Shown one piece after another: positions 19,784 through 33,403 of a stretch of DNA of 64,000 nt; position 1 is the first letter of the stretch, and each line of letters opens with the position of its first letter. This DNA comes from Winslowiella toletana. Its GTDB lineage: Bacteria > Pseudomonadota > Gammaproteobacteria > Enterobacterales > Enterobacteriaceae. The notes under the pieces were generated by a model. It saw nothing but the letters and a program-made list of their open reading frames with translations. It searched no databases and was not told the origin of the DNA. The position numbers were made by a program, and so were the translations under genes. The stretch lies in the NCBI RefSeq assembly GCF_032164335.1, contig NZ_CP134152.1:4712001-4776000 (forward strand). Direction: 5' to 3'.

Positions 19784-19860
19784 TGGCGGAACGGACGGGG
19801 CTCGAACCCGCGACCCCCTGCGTGACAGGCAGGTATTCTAACCAACTGAACTACCGCTCC
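19784..19860 (-). tRNA. aspT: tRNA-Asp (anticodon GTC)
   Basis: A 77-base tRNA with encoded CCA. The anticodon GTC is at 19824-19826 in complement, and the standard D- and T-arms are present. It lies between 5S rRNA and tRNA-Trp, seven bases from the latter. Confidence 0.97.
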
Positions 19861-19944
19861 ACCGATTCTGTACTGATTCCAGACTTATCGTCTGACTTCA
19901 GGTGTTTCTCTCACTTCCGCGTCACGGGAAATGGTACTAATTTG

Positions 19945-20064
19945 ATGCCTGGCAGTTCCCTACTCTCGCATGGGGAGACCCCACACTACCATCGGCGCTA
20001 CGGCGTTTCACTTCTGAGTTCGGCATGGGGTCAGGTGGGACCACCGCGCTAAAGCCGCCAGGCA
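19945..20064 (-). rRNA. rrf: 5S ribosomal RNA
   Basis: 120 bases. The terminal stem TGCCTGGC pairs with GCCAGGCA at the other end. The internal sequence is almost identical to enterobacterial 5S, differing from E. coli in a few bases near the 5' side. It lies 111 bases after 23S. Confidence 0.97.
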
Positions 20065-20136
20065 AATTCTGTTATCCGCGCCGCCCCTGCAGGCCACGCG
20101 AATCAATCCGTTTCGAACAAGCTGAATATTGATGGT

Positions 20137-20175
20137 TCTCTCACTTCACAACCACCAAAACACTTCTGGCGTTGT
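20137..20175 (-). other. 23S processing stem, 3' arm
   Basis: This arm contains blocks complementary to the sequence preceding 23S (23085-23130): TGAGAGA with TCTCTCA, GGTTGT with ACAACC, and AAGTGTT with AACACTT. Together they form the long imperfect stem that RNase III cuts to release pre-23S RNA. Confidence 0.75.
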
Positions 20176-23084
<2,909 letters not shown>

Positions 23085-23130
23085 TCACAACCCACAAGTG
23101 TTTCCACTGCGGTTGTAAGCATTTGAGAGA
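23085..23130 (-). other. 23S processing stem, 5' arm
   Basis: This spacer segment directly upstream of 23S is complementary in blocks to 20137-20175 (TCTCTCA, ACAACC, AACACTT), completing the RNase III stem. Confidence 0.75.
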
Positions 23131-23207
23131 CTCGAACACATCGCGATTCATTTCTTATTACGGAGAAATGAGACGACGCGTCGTTTCAATTTTCAGCTTG
23201 TTCCGGA

Positions 23208-23220
23208 TTGTTAAAGAGCA
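23208..23220 (-). promoter_or_regulatory. boxA antitermination element upstream of 23S
   Basis: The minus strand reads TGCTCTTTAACAA, the enterobacterial rrn boxA that loads NusB-NusE and the antitermination complex. It lies in the Ala-23S spacer. Confidence 0.9.
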
Positions 23221-23279
23221 TAATACTTCGCAGCACACCGTTGCCGGTTTGCTCTGAAGTATTTTTTGAGTAAACAGTA

Positions 23280-23355
23280 TGGTGGAGCTAAGCGGGATCG
23301 AACCGCTGACCTCCTGCGTGCAAGGCAGGCGCTCTCCCAGCTGAGCTATAGCCCC
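23280..23355 (-). tRNA. alaT: tRNA-Ala (anticodon TGC), rRNA spacer
   Basis: A 76-base tRNA with encoded CCA and anticodon TGC. The acceptor GGGGCTA pairs with TAGCTCC. It is the second of two spacer tRNAs, the type found in E. coli rrnA, rrnD and rrnH. Confidence 0.97.
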
Positions 23356-23423
23356 ATACAGTTACTGCAGAGACCATCTACTACCACTCACCAGGAGTCA
23401 CACTCGTTAAAAACACGAATGCT

Positions 23424-23506
23424 AATTTGTGCTCAGGCAAGGCGTGAGGTTGCGACGCATAGTTCACTATGCGAGCCAGCCGAACAACGCAGCATGAGTA
23501 CAAATT
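23424..23506. repeat. 83-bp imperfect palindrome in the tRNA-Ile/tRNA-Ala spacer
   Basis: The outer arms AATTTGTGCTCA (23424-23435) and TGAGTACAAATT (23495-23506) match as inverted repeats in 11 of 12 positions. An inner perfect 8-bp hairpin CGCATAGT/ACTATGCG lies at 23456-23473. It makes this spacer much longer than the ~42 bases I recall for E. coli. It may be a small mobile or interspersed palindromic element, or a natural rrn spacer loop; copies elsewhere are not visible in this window. Confidence 0.65.
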
Positions 23507-23583
<77 letters not shown>

Positions 23584-23613
23584 GTAGAGGTTTTTTCTGC
23601 TCGTTACTTTTTC

Positions 23614-23636
23614 ATCAGACAATCTGTGTGGGCACT
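23614..23636 (-). other. 16S processing stem, 3' arm
   Basis: This 23-base segment is a perfect inverted repeat of 25319-25341 on the other side of 16S. The two pair in the transcript to form the RNase III substrate that excises pre-16S RNA. Confidence 0.9.
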
Positions 23637-23657
23637 ACGCGGGTATCTTCACATAGG

Positions 23658-25200
<1,543 letters not shown>

Positions 25201-25318
25201 AAAAGCTTGATGCTCAAAGAATTAAAACTGTTATTCGTAATGAATATAGTAGTCACTCTTGAGACTTGATATTTCAAATTTTTTCCATCCGAGGATGGTT
25301 TGCGATATCAACCCTGCG

Positions 25319-25341
25319 AGTGCCCACACAGATTGTCTGAT
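25319..25341 (-). other. 16S processing stem, 5' arm
   Basis: Perfect 23-base complement of 23614-23636, in the rrn leader between boxA and mature 16S. Confidence 0.9.
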
Positions 25342-25344
25342 AAA

Positions 25345-25357
25345 TTGTTAAAGAGCA
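25345..25357 (-). promoter_or_regulatory. boxA antitermination element in the rrn leader
   Basis: The minus strand reads TGCTCTTTAACAA, identical to the second boxA at 23208-23220. It lies downstream of P2 and before the 16S processing stem, the standard position. Confidence 0.92.
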
Positions 25358-25396
25358 GTGCAATCAGCATTTTAAGTTGCTGTTGCGAGGTCACGT

Positions 25397-25424
25397 ATAT
25401 TACGCTTTCCTCTTGAAGAGTCAA
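25397..25424 (-). promoter_or_regulatory. rRNA operon promoter P2
   Basis: -35 TTGACT (complement of 25419-25424) and -10 TAATAT (complement of 25397-25402) with 16-base spacing, as in E. coli rrn P2. Confidence 0.9.
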
Positions 25425-25492
25425 GTATTTTTTTACTTTTCTCTTCCTGATGCGGCGACCGTTAAGTCGTTGTTCCGTGTCAGTGGAGGCGC

Positions 25493-25520
25493 ATTATAGG
25501 GAGTTTCTGACAGCTGACAA
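25493..25520 (-). promoter_or_regulatory. rRNA operon promoter P1
   Basis: -35 TTGTCA (complement of 25515-25520) and consensus -10 TATAAT (complement of 25493-25498) with 16-base spacing, followed by the GC-rich discriminator GCGCCTCC linked to ppGpp/DksA control. An A/T-rich segment upstream, reaching the murI stop, fits an UP element. The match to E. coli rrn P1 is very close. Confidence 0.93.
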
Positions 25521-25560
25521 GCCCTAAATGCAAAAAACTTTTCGAGTGTCTCTTTTTTGC

Positions 25561-26412
25561 TCAAAACGTCAATTTTTCGAGCTTTTCAAAGCCATAACGC
25601 TGTAAAACGGGCATTAATTGCGCAGTTTCTTCGGTGAAAGCCATGCAATAAGCCGTATTGCCTGCCGCTGACAGCGCAACAGGAGACTCATGCTCCAGTA
25701 ACCAGACTGTCCGTCGTGCAATAGCGGCACCGGAATCGACCAGCCGCGTGCCCTCAGGCAATACCTGCTGTAGCTCTTCACTTAATAAAGGGAAGTGAGT
25801 GCAGCCCAACACTACCGTGTCCGGTGGCTCAGCCATTCGCAGCCACGGCTGCAGAATGCGTTTGATCTCTTCTAAAGAGACCGGCTGACCGTGCAGTTTA
25901 GCCTCGGCCAGTTCCACCAGCTCCGCTGAGCCGAGCATTTCGGTTTTACATTCACTGGCAAAACGCGCCACCAGCTCATGAGTATAGGGACGACGTACCG
26001 TGCCACGGGTCGCCAGCAAACCGACAATACCGTTACGGGTCAAGCGTGCCGCAGGCTTAATCGCCGGCACAACGCCGACCACCGGAAATTCAAAGCGCGC
26101 GCGCAGAGCAGGTAAAGTGACGGTACTCGCCGAGTTACAGGCAATAACCACCAGTGCCAGAGGAGTAATTTGAGTAATTGCCGTCACAATCTCTACGACA
26201 CGCTCAACAATAAACTCTTCACTCTTCTCACCATAAGGAAAAGCGACGTTATCGAAAGCATAGAGATAATGGAGATCCGGCAGCAGTTGCCGAATCTCAT
26301 CATAGACAGAAAGCCCACCGACGCCGGAGTCAAAGATCAACACGGTGGGTCTTAAATCAGAAGCTGTAGCTGCCGTTGACGAAGTATTCCCGTCCTGGGG
26401 TTTGATAGCCAT
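25561..26412 (-). CDS. murI: Glutamate racemase
   Basis: MurI makes D-glutamate for peptidoglycan. I choose ATG 26412 ([10 protein letters not shown]), giving 283 residues, close to E. coli MurI (285). The frame is open fifteen codons further up, but inside btuB. The phosphate/substrate loop FDSGVGGLS (28-36) and the two catalytic cysteines in VIACNSAST (about 92) and VLGCTHFP (about 204) are present, the pair that racemises the alpha carbon without a cofactor. The N-terminal extension before the core resembles the E. coli UDP-MurNAc-Ala-activated enzyme. It overlaps the btuB 3' end by 56 bases, so expression probably depends on the btuB transcript. Confidence 0.96.
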   Translation of the reverse strand: MAIKPQDGNTSSTAATASDLRPTVLIFDSGVGGLSVYDEIRQLLPDLHYLYAFDNVAFPYGEKSEEFIVERVVEIVTAITQITPLALVVIACNSASTVTLPALRARFEFPVVGVVPAIKPAARLTRNGIVGLLATRGTVRRPYTHELVARFASECKTEMLGSAELVELAEAKLHGQPVSLEEIKRILQPWLRMAEPPDTVVLGCTHFPLLSEELQQVLPEGTRLVDSGAAIARRTVWLLEHESPVALSAAGNTAYCMAFTEETAQLMPVLQRYGFEKLEKLTF

Positions 26413-28240
26413 ACGCTGTCTCGTAATCTTTATCGAACAGGTTGGCAATTCTACCACGAACGGTGAGCTGAGTTGTGACCGGATACGAAACCGCGAGATC
26501 CCACAAACTTACTCCACCGAGTTTTACGCTGCGGGCAGTGTAAGAAGAGTTGAAATCTTTATCATAGCGTTCGCCGAGATACTGATAACTCACTGACCAG
26601 TCAACGTTGTAGAGGGTCCAGTCAAGCTGGTACTTAACCTGCTGTTTAGCACGACGTAACAGTACTTCATTCGTCGTGACATCGCGTGGATCAACATAGT
26701 CATAAGAAATTTGATGGCTAAGCGGACCAGTATCAAAGGAGGCCGTGGCTTCAACGCCTTTAATCTTCGCTTTATCTATATTGTAGAAACGGTAGGTCGA
26801 TGGATCGCTACTAATCAAATCGTCGATATCGTTACGATAGCCAGAAATGCGCCAGTTTACCGGACCGGTTAAACCGGCAAAGCCGCCTTCCCACTGCTTA
26901 CTCTTTTCCGGATCGAGATCGCGATTGCCATAAGTTTCGCTGTAGACCTGATTGAGGTTGGGCGCTTTAAAAGCGGTGCCGTAAGAAGCGAAGACGCTAT
27001 AACCGTCAACAAACTCCCATGACGCGGCAGATTGCCAGGTGTTATGCCAGCCAAATTCATTATTGTCGTCACCGCGCACCGCCCCCTCCAGCGTCACGCT
27101 GCCAAATTTCTGCTGGGTGGTGGCATAGACACCGGTATTGCGCTGCTCCTGTCCTGACTGTACAAAACCGCTGCCGGGCTCAGAGGTCTGCTTTTGCCAG
27201 TCAACACCGGCGCTCAGCGTGCCGTTAGCCACTGCGAAAGTATTGCCCCACTGCAGGTTATACTGCTGCACATCATCCAGCGTCGCGGAGGCATCGTAGC
27301 GACCCTTGGCAGGATCGTAATTGTAATCCTTGGTATGGCTGTAGCTGGCTATCAGCTGAGTTGAGTAGATACCTTCATGGAAACGTAAACCGGTATCCCA
27401 GGTCTGGCTGTAGAGTTGGCGGGTATCCGGCAGGCCTATAATGTTGAAGGCATCGTCGTAGGCCCAGGTACCATCATAACCGGTGCGATTATCAAAACCG
27501 TAACCACGAAAGAAACCGCTGAACCGATCGTCAAACTGATGTTCAACCATGCCGTACAGCGTTTTACTCATAAAGCCGTCGCGGTCTGGCTGTCCGGGAG
27601 TGCCATAAACATCCGGAAATCCGGCTTCGACATCAAACCCTTTGGTATAAGTGTAGTTGCCCGCCATCGTCAGCAAGGTGTTCTCACCTAACTGCTGCTG
27701 AGTCGAACCATCATAAGCCTGATAACCATGGGAACCGAGACCCGCTGTCAGAGTGGTGCCCGGCTTATCGCGGCCGGTGATAATATTTACCACGCCGCCA
27801 ATCGCATCAGAACCATAGGCTGCAGAACGCGCGCCGCGCACATATTCTATGCGCTGTACCAAAGAGATGGGAATTTGACTGAGATCGGAAGAACCACTGA
27901 TTCCAGCCTGATTAAGACGAATGCCGTCAATCAGCACCAGAACATGGCCAGAGTTGGTGCCACGAATAAACAGCGAGCTTTTCTGCCCCATTCCGCCATT
28001 TTGTCCGATATCTACACCCGGTAACCGGCGCATCACATCGGTGACAGTTTTAGATTGCCAGCGATCGATCTGTTCTTTCGTCACAACCGTTGTCGGGGCC
28101 AGTACTGAAGAAACTGGCTGCGCAAAACGATTAGCGGTAACTACCAGCTGATCATCATTTTGCTGCGCAACGCCGTTTTGCGCCCAGAGTGAAATTGCCG
28201 TGGCGCTAAAAGCCAGCAGCGAAGTTTTTGTTTTAATCAT
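26357..28240 (-). CDS. btuB: TonB-dependent vitamin B12 outer-membrane receptor BtuB
   Basis: BtuB is the outer-membrane beta-barrel transporter for cobalamins, energised by TonB-ExbBD. ATG 28240 ([11 protein letters not shown]) gives 627 residues. An open frame 58 codons longer would run into the riboswitch and is rejected. A signal peptide of about 20 residues ends near AISLWA. The TonB box is DQLVVTA, soon after the mature N-terminus. The plug domain follows ([16 protein letters not shown]), and a 22-strand barrel ends in the aromatic residue of NGSYSF, needed for barrel assembly. It is slightly longer than E. coli BtuB (614). It overlaps murI. Confidence 0.96.
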   Translation of the reverse strand: MIKTKTSLLAFSATAISLWAQNGVAQQNDDQLVVTANRFAQPVSSVLAPTTVVTKEQIDRWQSKTVTDVMRRLPGVDIGQNGGMGQKSSLFIRGTNSGHVLVLIDGIRLNQAGISGSSDLSQIPISLVQRIEYVRGARSAAYGSDAIGGVVNIITGRDKPGTTLTAGLGSHGYQAYDGSTQQQLGENTLLTMAGNYTYTKGFDVEAGFPDVYGTPGQPDRDGFMSKTLYGMVEHQFDDRFSGFFRGYGFDNRTGYDGTWAYDDAFNIIGLPDTRQLYSQTWDTGLRFHEGIYSTQLIASYSHTKDYNYDPAKGRYDASATLDDVQQYNLQWGNTFAVANGTLSAGVDWQKQTSEPGSGFVQSGQEQRNTGVYATTQQKFGSVTLEGAVRGDDNNEFGWHNTWQSAASWEFVDGYSVFASYGTAFKAPNLNQVYSETYGNRDLDPEKSKQWEGGFAGLTGPVNWRISGYRNDIDDLISSDPSTYRFYNIDKAKIKGVEATASFDTGPLSHQISYDYVDPRDVTTNEVLLRRAKQQVKYQLDWTLYNVDWSVSYQYLGERYDKDFNSSYTARSVKLGGVSLWDLAVSYPVTTQLTVRGRIANLFDKDYETAYGYQTPGREYFVNGSYSF

Positions 28241-28299
28241 TTGAATTAAAGCATCCAAACAGATGTAGCAGGATGCCGCAGGCATACGACCGATAGCAC

Positions 28300-28478
28300 G
28301 CGATGACCGTATAAATTGCGACGTACTCCGGCAGGTCTTCGGGCTTGGTGTCATTAACTGGCGAAGACTTCCCATCAATATAGACAGTGTCTGCACTGGC
28401 AATCGCCACGACAATCCTTACCGCTGCGCGTCAGCTCCAGATTTGCACTGGATTCCCTTTTAACTCAAGGAGGCCGGA
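28300..28478 (-). ncRNA. Cobalamin (AdoCbl) riboswitch upstream of btuB
   Basis: The 376-base gap before btuB carries the cobalamin riboswitch on the minus strand. The B12 box AGCCCGAAGACCTGCC is the complement of 28330-28345. Upstream are the conserved blocks GGGAATCCAGTGCAAATC and GCTGACGCGCAGCGGTAAG. In E. coli the homologous element closes the btuB ribosome site when adenosylcobalamin binds. Bounds are approximate, as the outer stem was judged by eye. Confidence 0.93.
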
Positions 28479-28553
28479 AATCGCATACTACGATTTAGAT
28501 GAATAGAAATCCAGACTTCCAGGCTGCTAAAATAAGGGTTTTCGCGACAACGC

Positions 28554-28581
28554 TGGACATCGACGATCGAATCCCTACAAT
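28554..28581 (+). promoter_or_regulatory. trmA promoter with rRNA-like discriminator
   Basis: -35 TGGACA (28554-28559) and -10 TACAAT (28576-28581), 16 bases apart, followed by CGCCCGG. The 16-base spacing and GC-rich discriminator resemble rrn P1. E. coli trmA is known to be growth-rate controlled like rRNA genes, which fits. Confidence 0.65.
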
Positions 28582-28616
28582 CGCCCGGCAAGTCAGCCAC
28601 TCAATCAGGAATTCTC

Positions 28617-29717
28617 ATGACGCCCGAACAATTGCCAATCGAAAACTATGACGCCCAGCTGGCGGAGAAAGTCACCCGTTTACAGGGGATGATGTCACCC
28701 TTTGCTGCGCCTGAAGTTGAGGTATTTCGTTCACCGGTCAGTCATTACCGGATGCGTGCAGAGTTTCGCCTCTGGCATGACGGCGACGACATCTATCATA
28801 TTATGTTTGATCAGCAGACCCGTGAGCGTATTCGCGTCGACAGCTTCCCGGCAGCCAGCGAACTGATTAATCGCCTGATGCCGCTGTTGATTGAAGCGAT
28901 TCGCGATAACCGCGTGTTGCGCCGCAAACTGTTCCAGATAGATTATCTGTCGACCATGAGCAACCAGGTGGTGGTGTCGCTGCTGTATCACCGTAAGCTG
29001 GATGATGAGTGGCAACAGGCGGCAGCGGCACTGCGTGATGCGTTACGCGCGCAGGGGTTTGAGCTTCATCTGATTGGTCGCGCCACCAAAACCAAAATCT
29101 GTCTCGACCAGGATTTTGTCGATGAGCGTCTGCCGGTCGCGGGCCGTGAACTGGTTTATCGTCAGGTAGAAAATAGCTTCACGCAGCCTAATGCGGCGAT
29201 GAATATTCAGATGCTGGAGTGGGCGCTGGATGTCACTGCCGGTTCACAGGGTGACCTGCTGGAACTGTATTGTGGTAACGGCAACTTCTCGCTGGCGCTG
29301 GCTCGTAATTTCCGCCGCGTACTGGCTACCGAAATCGCCAAGCCGTCGGTCGCTTCAGCGCAGTACAATATTGCGGTGAACCAGATTGATAATGTGCAGA
29401 TTATTCGCATGTCGGCGGAAGAGTTTACCCAGGCGATGAACGGCACGCGTCAGTTTAACCGTTTAGAGGGTATCGACTTAACCAGTTACCAGTGTGAAAC
29501 CATCTTTGTTGACCCGCCACGCAGCGGCCTTGATGACGAAACGGTGAAGATGGTGCAGGCGTATCCACAGATTCTGTATATCTCCTGTAACCCGGAGACA
29601 CTGAGCGCTAACCTGCAAACGCTGTCGCAAACCCACGATGTGACACGCCTGGCACTGTTTGATCAGTTCCCGTATACCCATCATATGGAATGCGGTGTGC
29701 TGCTGACTCGCCGCTAA
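28617..29717 (+). CDS. trmA: tRNA (uracil-5-)-methyltransferase
   Basis: TrmA makes ribothymidine at position 54 in the T-loop of tRNAs (and U341 of tmRNA) using S-adenosylmethionine. The 366-residue length equals E. coli TrmA. The SAM-binding motif [15 protein letters not shown] is near 213-227, the motif [10 protein letters not shown] near 297-306, and the catalytic nucleophile cysteine in YISCNPETL near 324. The C-terminal catalytic base region is [10 protein letters not shown] ribosome site AGGAA precedes the ATG. It is divergent from btuB. Confidence 0.97.
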   Translation: MTPEQLPIENYDAQLAEKVTRLQGMMSPFAAPEVEVFRSPVSHYRMRAEFRLWHDGDDIYHIMFDQQTRERIRVDSFPAASELINRLMPLLIEAIRDNRVLRRKLFQIDYLSTMSNQVVVSLLYHRKLDDEWQQAAAALRDALRAQGFELHLIGRATKTKICLDQDFVDERLPVAGRELVYRQVENSFTQPNAAMNIQMLEWALDVTAGSQGDLLELYCGNGNFSLALARNFRRVLATEIAKPSVASAQYNIAVNQIDNVQIIRMSAEEFTQAMNGTRQFNRLEGIDLTSYQCETIFVDPPRSGLDDETVKMVQAYPQILYISCNPETLSANLQTLSQTHDVTRLALFDQFPYTHHMECGVLLTRR

Positions 29718-29725
29718 AAAACAGT

Positions 29726-29750
29726 AACGGCGAACCGAGTTCGCCGTTTT
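29726..29750. terminator. Bidirectional terminator between trmA and yijD
   Basis: The arms AACGGCGAA (29726-29734) and TTCGCCGTT (29740-29748) form a 9-bp stem, followed by TTTT on the plus strand and A/T-rich sequence on the other side. Confidence 0.85.
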
Positions 29751-29756
29751 ACGCTG

Positions 29757-30107
29757 TTATTTTCTGCCGGCTTTAATACGCAGCCCAATCCAGAAGATCA
29801 ACGCCACCATCAAAATGGTCGGCACAAAATTCGATCCAATATCCGGATACTCCGCACGCACAATCGCGCTATACAGCAGAATGCCCAGCAGGAAAAATGC
29901 GGCGGCCAGCGAAGGCATGCCATCAGGCATCGCGCGGTTGAGATAACGCTGATGCAGACACCAGGCGGCAAGACCCAACGCAATCAGCGGAAAGATTGAA
30001 AACGGCACAATGGAGCTAAAAAGCACCGAAAAAGAACCATTTATCGACAGGCCAGTAATAAACGCTAAAACTAGTGTTCCTTTATCCCGGTGGGTCGGTT
30101 CAGTCAT
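29757..30107 (-). CDS. yijD: DUF1422 inner-membrane protein YijD
   Basis: A conserved enterobacterial membrane protein of unknown function. I choose ATG 30107 ([16 protein letters not shown]), preceded by AAGGATAATGAA as ribosome site, giving 116 residues. The frame has an earlier ATG at 30137 overlapping the fabR end, which has a poorer ribosome site. Three to four hydrophobic segments are visible (about 10-50, 60-85 and 95-112). It is 22 bases after fabR, so the two are co-transcribed, as in E. coli. Confidence 0.88.
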   Translation of the reverse strand: MTEPTHRDKGTLVLAFITGLSINGSFSVLFSSIVPFSIFPLIALGLAAWCLHQRYLNRAMPDGMPSLAAAFFLLGILLYSAIVRAEYPDIGSNFVPTILMVALIFWIGLRIKAGRK

Positions 30108-30129
30108 TTCATTATCCTTATCAACCAGC

Positions 30130-30771
30130 TTAATCATTTGATGCTAAAGTGACCGCCAGCCTCTCTTGCTCACGGCGATACCAGTAATACGCACCTTTCG
30201 AGATCATGCGCAGCTGTAACACCAGTCGCTCTTCGAGCTGACGGCGCTGCGCGACATCGATGTCCAGCGCCTCTGCACCGGCGTTAAAGACAATAATAAC
30301 CATTGCCTCGGCCTGCGCTTCGGTGAAACTGCGCGGCATACGGTTTTCCAGCTCAAGATAATCCGCCAGTTCAGCGATAAAATGTTGTATCTCCCGCGCC
30401 ACAGCGGCACGGAAAGCGGCAGAAGTACCCGAACGCTCGCGTAATAACAGGCGAAAAGCGTTGGGATTGTTGCCGATAAACTCCATAAAAGTAGAGACCG
30501 AGGTGCGAATAACGCTGCCGCCTTTGGCAATACGCTGACGAGCCTGACGCATCAACTGACGCAGCATCAGACCGCTCTCGTCGACCATGGTCAACCCTAA
30601 CTCATCTACATCACGAAAGTGACGATAAAATGATGTCGGCGCGATTCCCGCTTCGCGCGCAACTTCTCGCAGGCTCAGGCTGGCGAAACTTCTTTCGGCA
30701 CTCAGCTGACTGAATGCCGCTTCAATGAGCGAACGCCGTGTACGTTCTTTTTGTTGTGCTCTGACGCCCAT
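30130..30771 (-). CDS. fabR: TetR-family repressor of unsaturated fatty acid synthesis FabR
   Basis: FabR represses fabA and fabB in response to the ratio of unsaturated to saturated acyl thioesters. The 213-residue product has a TetR helix-turn-helix in the first 60 residues ([19 protein letters not shown]) and an all-helical effector domain. It is close to the E. coli length and sits next to yijD and sthA in the E. coli order. Confidence 0.95.
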   Translation of the reverse strand: MGVRAQQKERTRRSLIEAAFSQLSAERSFASLSLREVAREAGIAPTSFYRHFRDVDELGLTMVDESGLMLRQLMRQARQRIAKGGSVIRTSVSTFMEFIGNNPNAFRLLLRERSGTSAAFRAAVAREIQHFIAELADYLELENRMPRSFTEAQAEAMVIIVFNAGAEALDIDVAQRRQLEERLVLQLRMISKGAYYWYRREQERLAVTLASND

Positions 30772-30965
30772 GGTTGTGCCTGTTTGTCCTGCCGAAGCGG
30801 AACTATAGCAAACTTTTCAGCGTACAGTCCTATCAACTTTGTCAACGCTTGTTAACCTCACGCTTTGTCAAATCGAGGCAAAAATCGCTGATACAATTGG
30901 GATGTCTGCAATGAGATGTTAGAATCTCGTTGTAAAAATGTAGATAAAATATAGGACGTACTGGT

Positions 30966-32366
30966 ATGCAACAGTCTTACGATTACGATGCCATAGTCAT
31001 TGGCTCAGGTCCTGGTGGCGAGGGTGCCGCCATGGGCCTGGTTAAACAGGGAGCGCGTATCGCGGTAATCGAGCGCTTTCACAATATCGGCGGTGGCTGT
31101 ACCCACTGGGGAACCATCCCGTCGAAAGCGCTCCGTCACGCTGTAAGCCGCATCATCGAATTCAATCAGAACCCGCTTTACAGTGACCACAGCCGCCTGC
31201 TTCGCTCCTCATTTGCTGACATTCTTAACCACACCGAAAACGTTATCAGCCAGCAAACCCGCATGCGTCAGGGTTTTTATGAGCGCAACCATTGCGAGTT
31301 GTTTCAGGGCGATGCCCAGTTTGTTGATGCCAACACCGTTGAAATTGTCTTTCCTGACGGCACTACTGACCGCCTGACCGCAGAGAAATTTGTTATCGCC
31401 TGTGGGTCACGCCCGTATCATCCGGCCGAAGTCGACTTTACCCATCCGCGCATTTATGACTCCGACTCGATCCTCAATCTGCATCATGAGCCGGGCCATG
31501 TGATCATTTATGGTGCCGGGGTGATCGGCTGTGAATACGCATCGATCTTCCGTGGCCTGAATGTCAAAGTCGATCTGATTAACACTCGCGATCGTCTGCT
31601 GGCATTCCTCGATCAGGAGATGTCCGACTCGCTCTCTTACCACTTCTGGAACAGCGGCGTGGTGATTCGTCACAACGAAGAGTTTGAGAAAGTAGAAGGC
31701 GTACAGGATGGCGTGATTGTGCATCTGAAATCCGGCAAGAAAGTGAAAGCTGATTGCCTGCTGTATGCCAATGGCCGTACCGGTAACACTGATTCGCTCT
31801 CGCTGGACAAGGTGGGTCTGGAAGCCGACAGCCGTGGCCTGCTGAAGGTTAACAGTATGTATCAGACTGCCCAGCCGCATATTTACGCGGTCGGTGACGT
31901 GATCGGTTATCCAAGCCTTGCGTCGGCAGCCTACGATCAAGGGCGTATTGCAGCACAGGCGATCATTAAAGGTGAAGCTTCAGCCCATCTGATTGAGGAT
32001 ATCCCAACCGGGATTTATACCATTCCGGAAATCAGTTCTGTCGGTAAAACCGAACAGCAGCTGACGGCGATGAAAGTGCCATATGAAGTGGGTCGTGCGC
32101 AGTTTAAACATCTGGCGCGTGCGCAGATTGTGGGTATGCACGTTGGTAGCCTGAAGATCCTGTTCCATCGCGAAACCAAAGAGATTTTAGGCATTCACTG
32201 CTTTGGTGAGCGCGCCGCCGAGATTATTCATATCGGTCAGGCGATCATGGAGCAAAAAAATGGTGGCAACACGATTGAATACTTCGTGAATACCACCTTT
32301 AACTATCCGACGATGGCGGAAGCCTATCGGGTAGCGGCACTGAACGGCTTAAACCGCCTGTTTTAA
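30966..32366 (+). CDS. sthA: Soluble pyridine nucleotide transhydrogenase
   Basis: This soluble FAD enzyme re-oxidises surplus NADPH with NAD+. The 466-residue length matches E. coli SthA. The FAD motif [12 protein letters not shown] lies near 11-22. The active-site region [15 protein letters not shown] keeps only one of the two redox cysteines of the related dihydrolipoamide dehydrogenases, as expected for SthA. The NAD-binding motif [11 protein letters not shown] lies near 180 and a dimerisation domain is at the C-terminus. It is convergent with oxyR; the last 18 coding bases overlap. Confidence 0.97.
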   Translation: MQQSYDYDAIVIGSGPGGEGAAMGLVKQGARIAVIERFHNIGGGCTHWGTIPSKALRHAVSRIIEFNQNPLYSDHSRLLRSSFADILNHTENVISQQTRMRQGFYERNHCELFQGDAQFVDANTVEIVFPDGTTDRLTAEKFVIACGSRPYHPAEVDFTHPRIYDSDSILNLHHEPGHVIIYGAGVIGCEYASIFRGLNVKVDLINTRDRLLAFLDQEMSDSLSYHFWNSGVVIRHNEEFEKVEGVQDGVIVHLKSGKKVKADCLLYANGRTGNTDSLSLDKVGLEADSRGLLKVNSMYQTAQPHIYAVGDVIGYPSLASAAYDQGRIAAQAIIKGEASAHLIEDIPTGIYTIPEISSVGKTEQQLTAMKVPYEVGRAQFKHLARAQIVGMHVGSLKILFHRETKEILGIHCFGERAAEIIHIGQAIMEQKNGGNTIEYFVNTTFNYPTMAEAYRVAALNGLNRLF

Positions 32367-33266
32367 GCTACTGCCCATCACACCCTGCATATGGGTGCGA
32401 ATCGCCTCTGCCAGCTGTTCATAACGGCTGCGCAGTGGCGAGCCAGGGCGATAGACCAGCGCAATCGTGCGCTGCGGTTCCGGCTTGTAGCACGACAGAT
32501 AGCAGACGCCATCGCGCACGCGCTCTTTCGGCACCGCCAGTGAAGGTAACAGCGTAATACCGCTGCCTGCCGCCACCATATTGCGCAGCGTCTCTAAACT
32601 GGTGGCCCGGAAATGCGTATCTTCATCGGCACCCGCCTGGAAACAGAAGCCCATCGCCTGATCGCGCAGACAGTGACCGTCCTCCAGCATCAGCAGCTTT
32701 TCACCCGCCAGATCGGACATCGGCACACGATCGCGATCGTGCCATGGATGATCGGCATAGATCGCCAGTTTCATTGGCTCGTCGAATAACGGCACCTCAA
32801 TAAAGGCTTCGCTCTCTTTGACCAACGCCAGGATCGCGCAGTCCAGCTTACCGCTGTCGAGTTGCGCCAGCAGCTGCTGGGTCTGAGATTCATGCAGATA
32901 CATTTCCAGCTTGGGAAAAGTCTGGTGCAGCATCGGCACAATTTGTGGCAGCAAATAAGGCCCAACGGTTGGAATCAGGCCGATATGCAGTGGCCCGGAC
33001 ATCGCCTCGCCCTGTTGGCTCGCCATCTCTTTCAGTACTTTCACTTCACGCAGCACGGTGCGCGCCTGATCCACCAGCAGCAAACCCGCCTGCGTGAAAA
33101 GTACTTTACGGCTGGTGCGCTCCAGCAGCATGACGCCTAATTCATCTTCCAGTTTACGAATCTGGCCACTCAGCGTTGGCTGACTGACATGGCAGGAATC
33201 GGCAGCACGTCGAAAATGACGGTGCTCGGCTAACGCCACCAGATATTCAAGATCACGAATATTCAT
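32349..33266 (-). CDS. oxyR: Hydrogen-peroxide-sensing LysR-type regulator OxyR
   Basis: OxyR activates katG, ahpCF, dps, grxA and others on oxidation by H2O2. I choose ATG 33266 ([10 protein letters not shown]), giving 305 residues exactly as in E. coli; the longer open frame is not used. The helix-turn-helix is [19 protein letters not shown]. The two redox cysteines are present in [12 protein letters not shown], nine residues apart (family positions 199 and 208). It is divergent from a peroxiredoxin-glutaredoxin gene that is probably one of its targets. Confidence 0.97.
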   Translation of the reverse strand: MNIRDLEYLVALAEHRHFRRAADSCHVSQPTLSGQIRKLEDELGVMLLERTSRKVLFTQAGLLLVDQARTVLREVKVLKEMASQQGEAMSGPLHIGLIPTVGPYLLPQIVPMLHQTFPKLEMYLHESQTQQLLAQLDSGKLDCAILALVKESEAFIEVPLFDEPMKLAIYADHPWHDRDRVPMSDLAGEKLLMLEDGHCLRDQAMGFCFQAGADEDTHFRATSLETLRNMVAAGSGITLLPSLAVPKERVRDGVCYLSCYKPEPQRTIALVYRPGSPLRSRYEQLAEAIRTHMQGVMGSSLKQAV

Positions 33267-33403
33267 TTTATCCTCCGAGCCACGATAGTCCGTGGCGATA
33301 GATAGGATAGCAATCAACGATTATCCCTATCAAGCTGATAAAGCAATAATGTTAAGCATTCAGGCAAGGGCCAAATTGATTAATCTTAACCGCGAGGTAC
33401 TTT
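33267..33403. promoter_or_regulatory. Divergent oxyR / prx-grx control region
   Basis: 137 bases between divergent starts. A cluster of ATAG tetranucleotides (33298, 33302, 33307) and a CTAT (33327) lies near the middle. These are OxyR half-site elements, but the canonical 11-base phasing is not perfect. An OxyR site here is likely by context (oxyR is autoregulated in E. coli) but is not proved by sequence. Confidence 0.45.

Noticed and set aside
28241-28414. N-terminal extension of btuB by 58 residues
   Set aside because: It runs through the cobalamin riboswitch and lacks a signal peptide. ATG 28240 begins a proper one.
30137-30137. Upstream ATG for yijD overlapping the fabR stop
   Set aside because: The second ATG at 30107 has a much better ribosome site and an E. 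coli-like N-terminus. The upstream start cannot be fully excluded.
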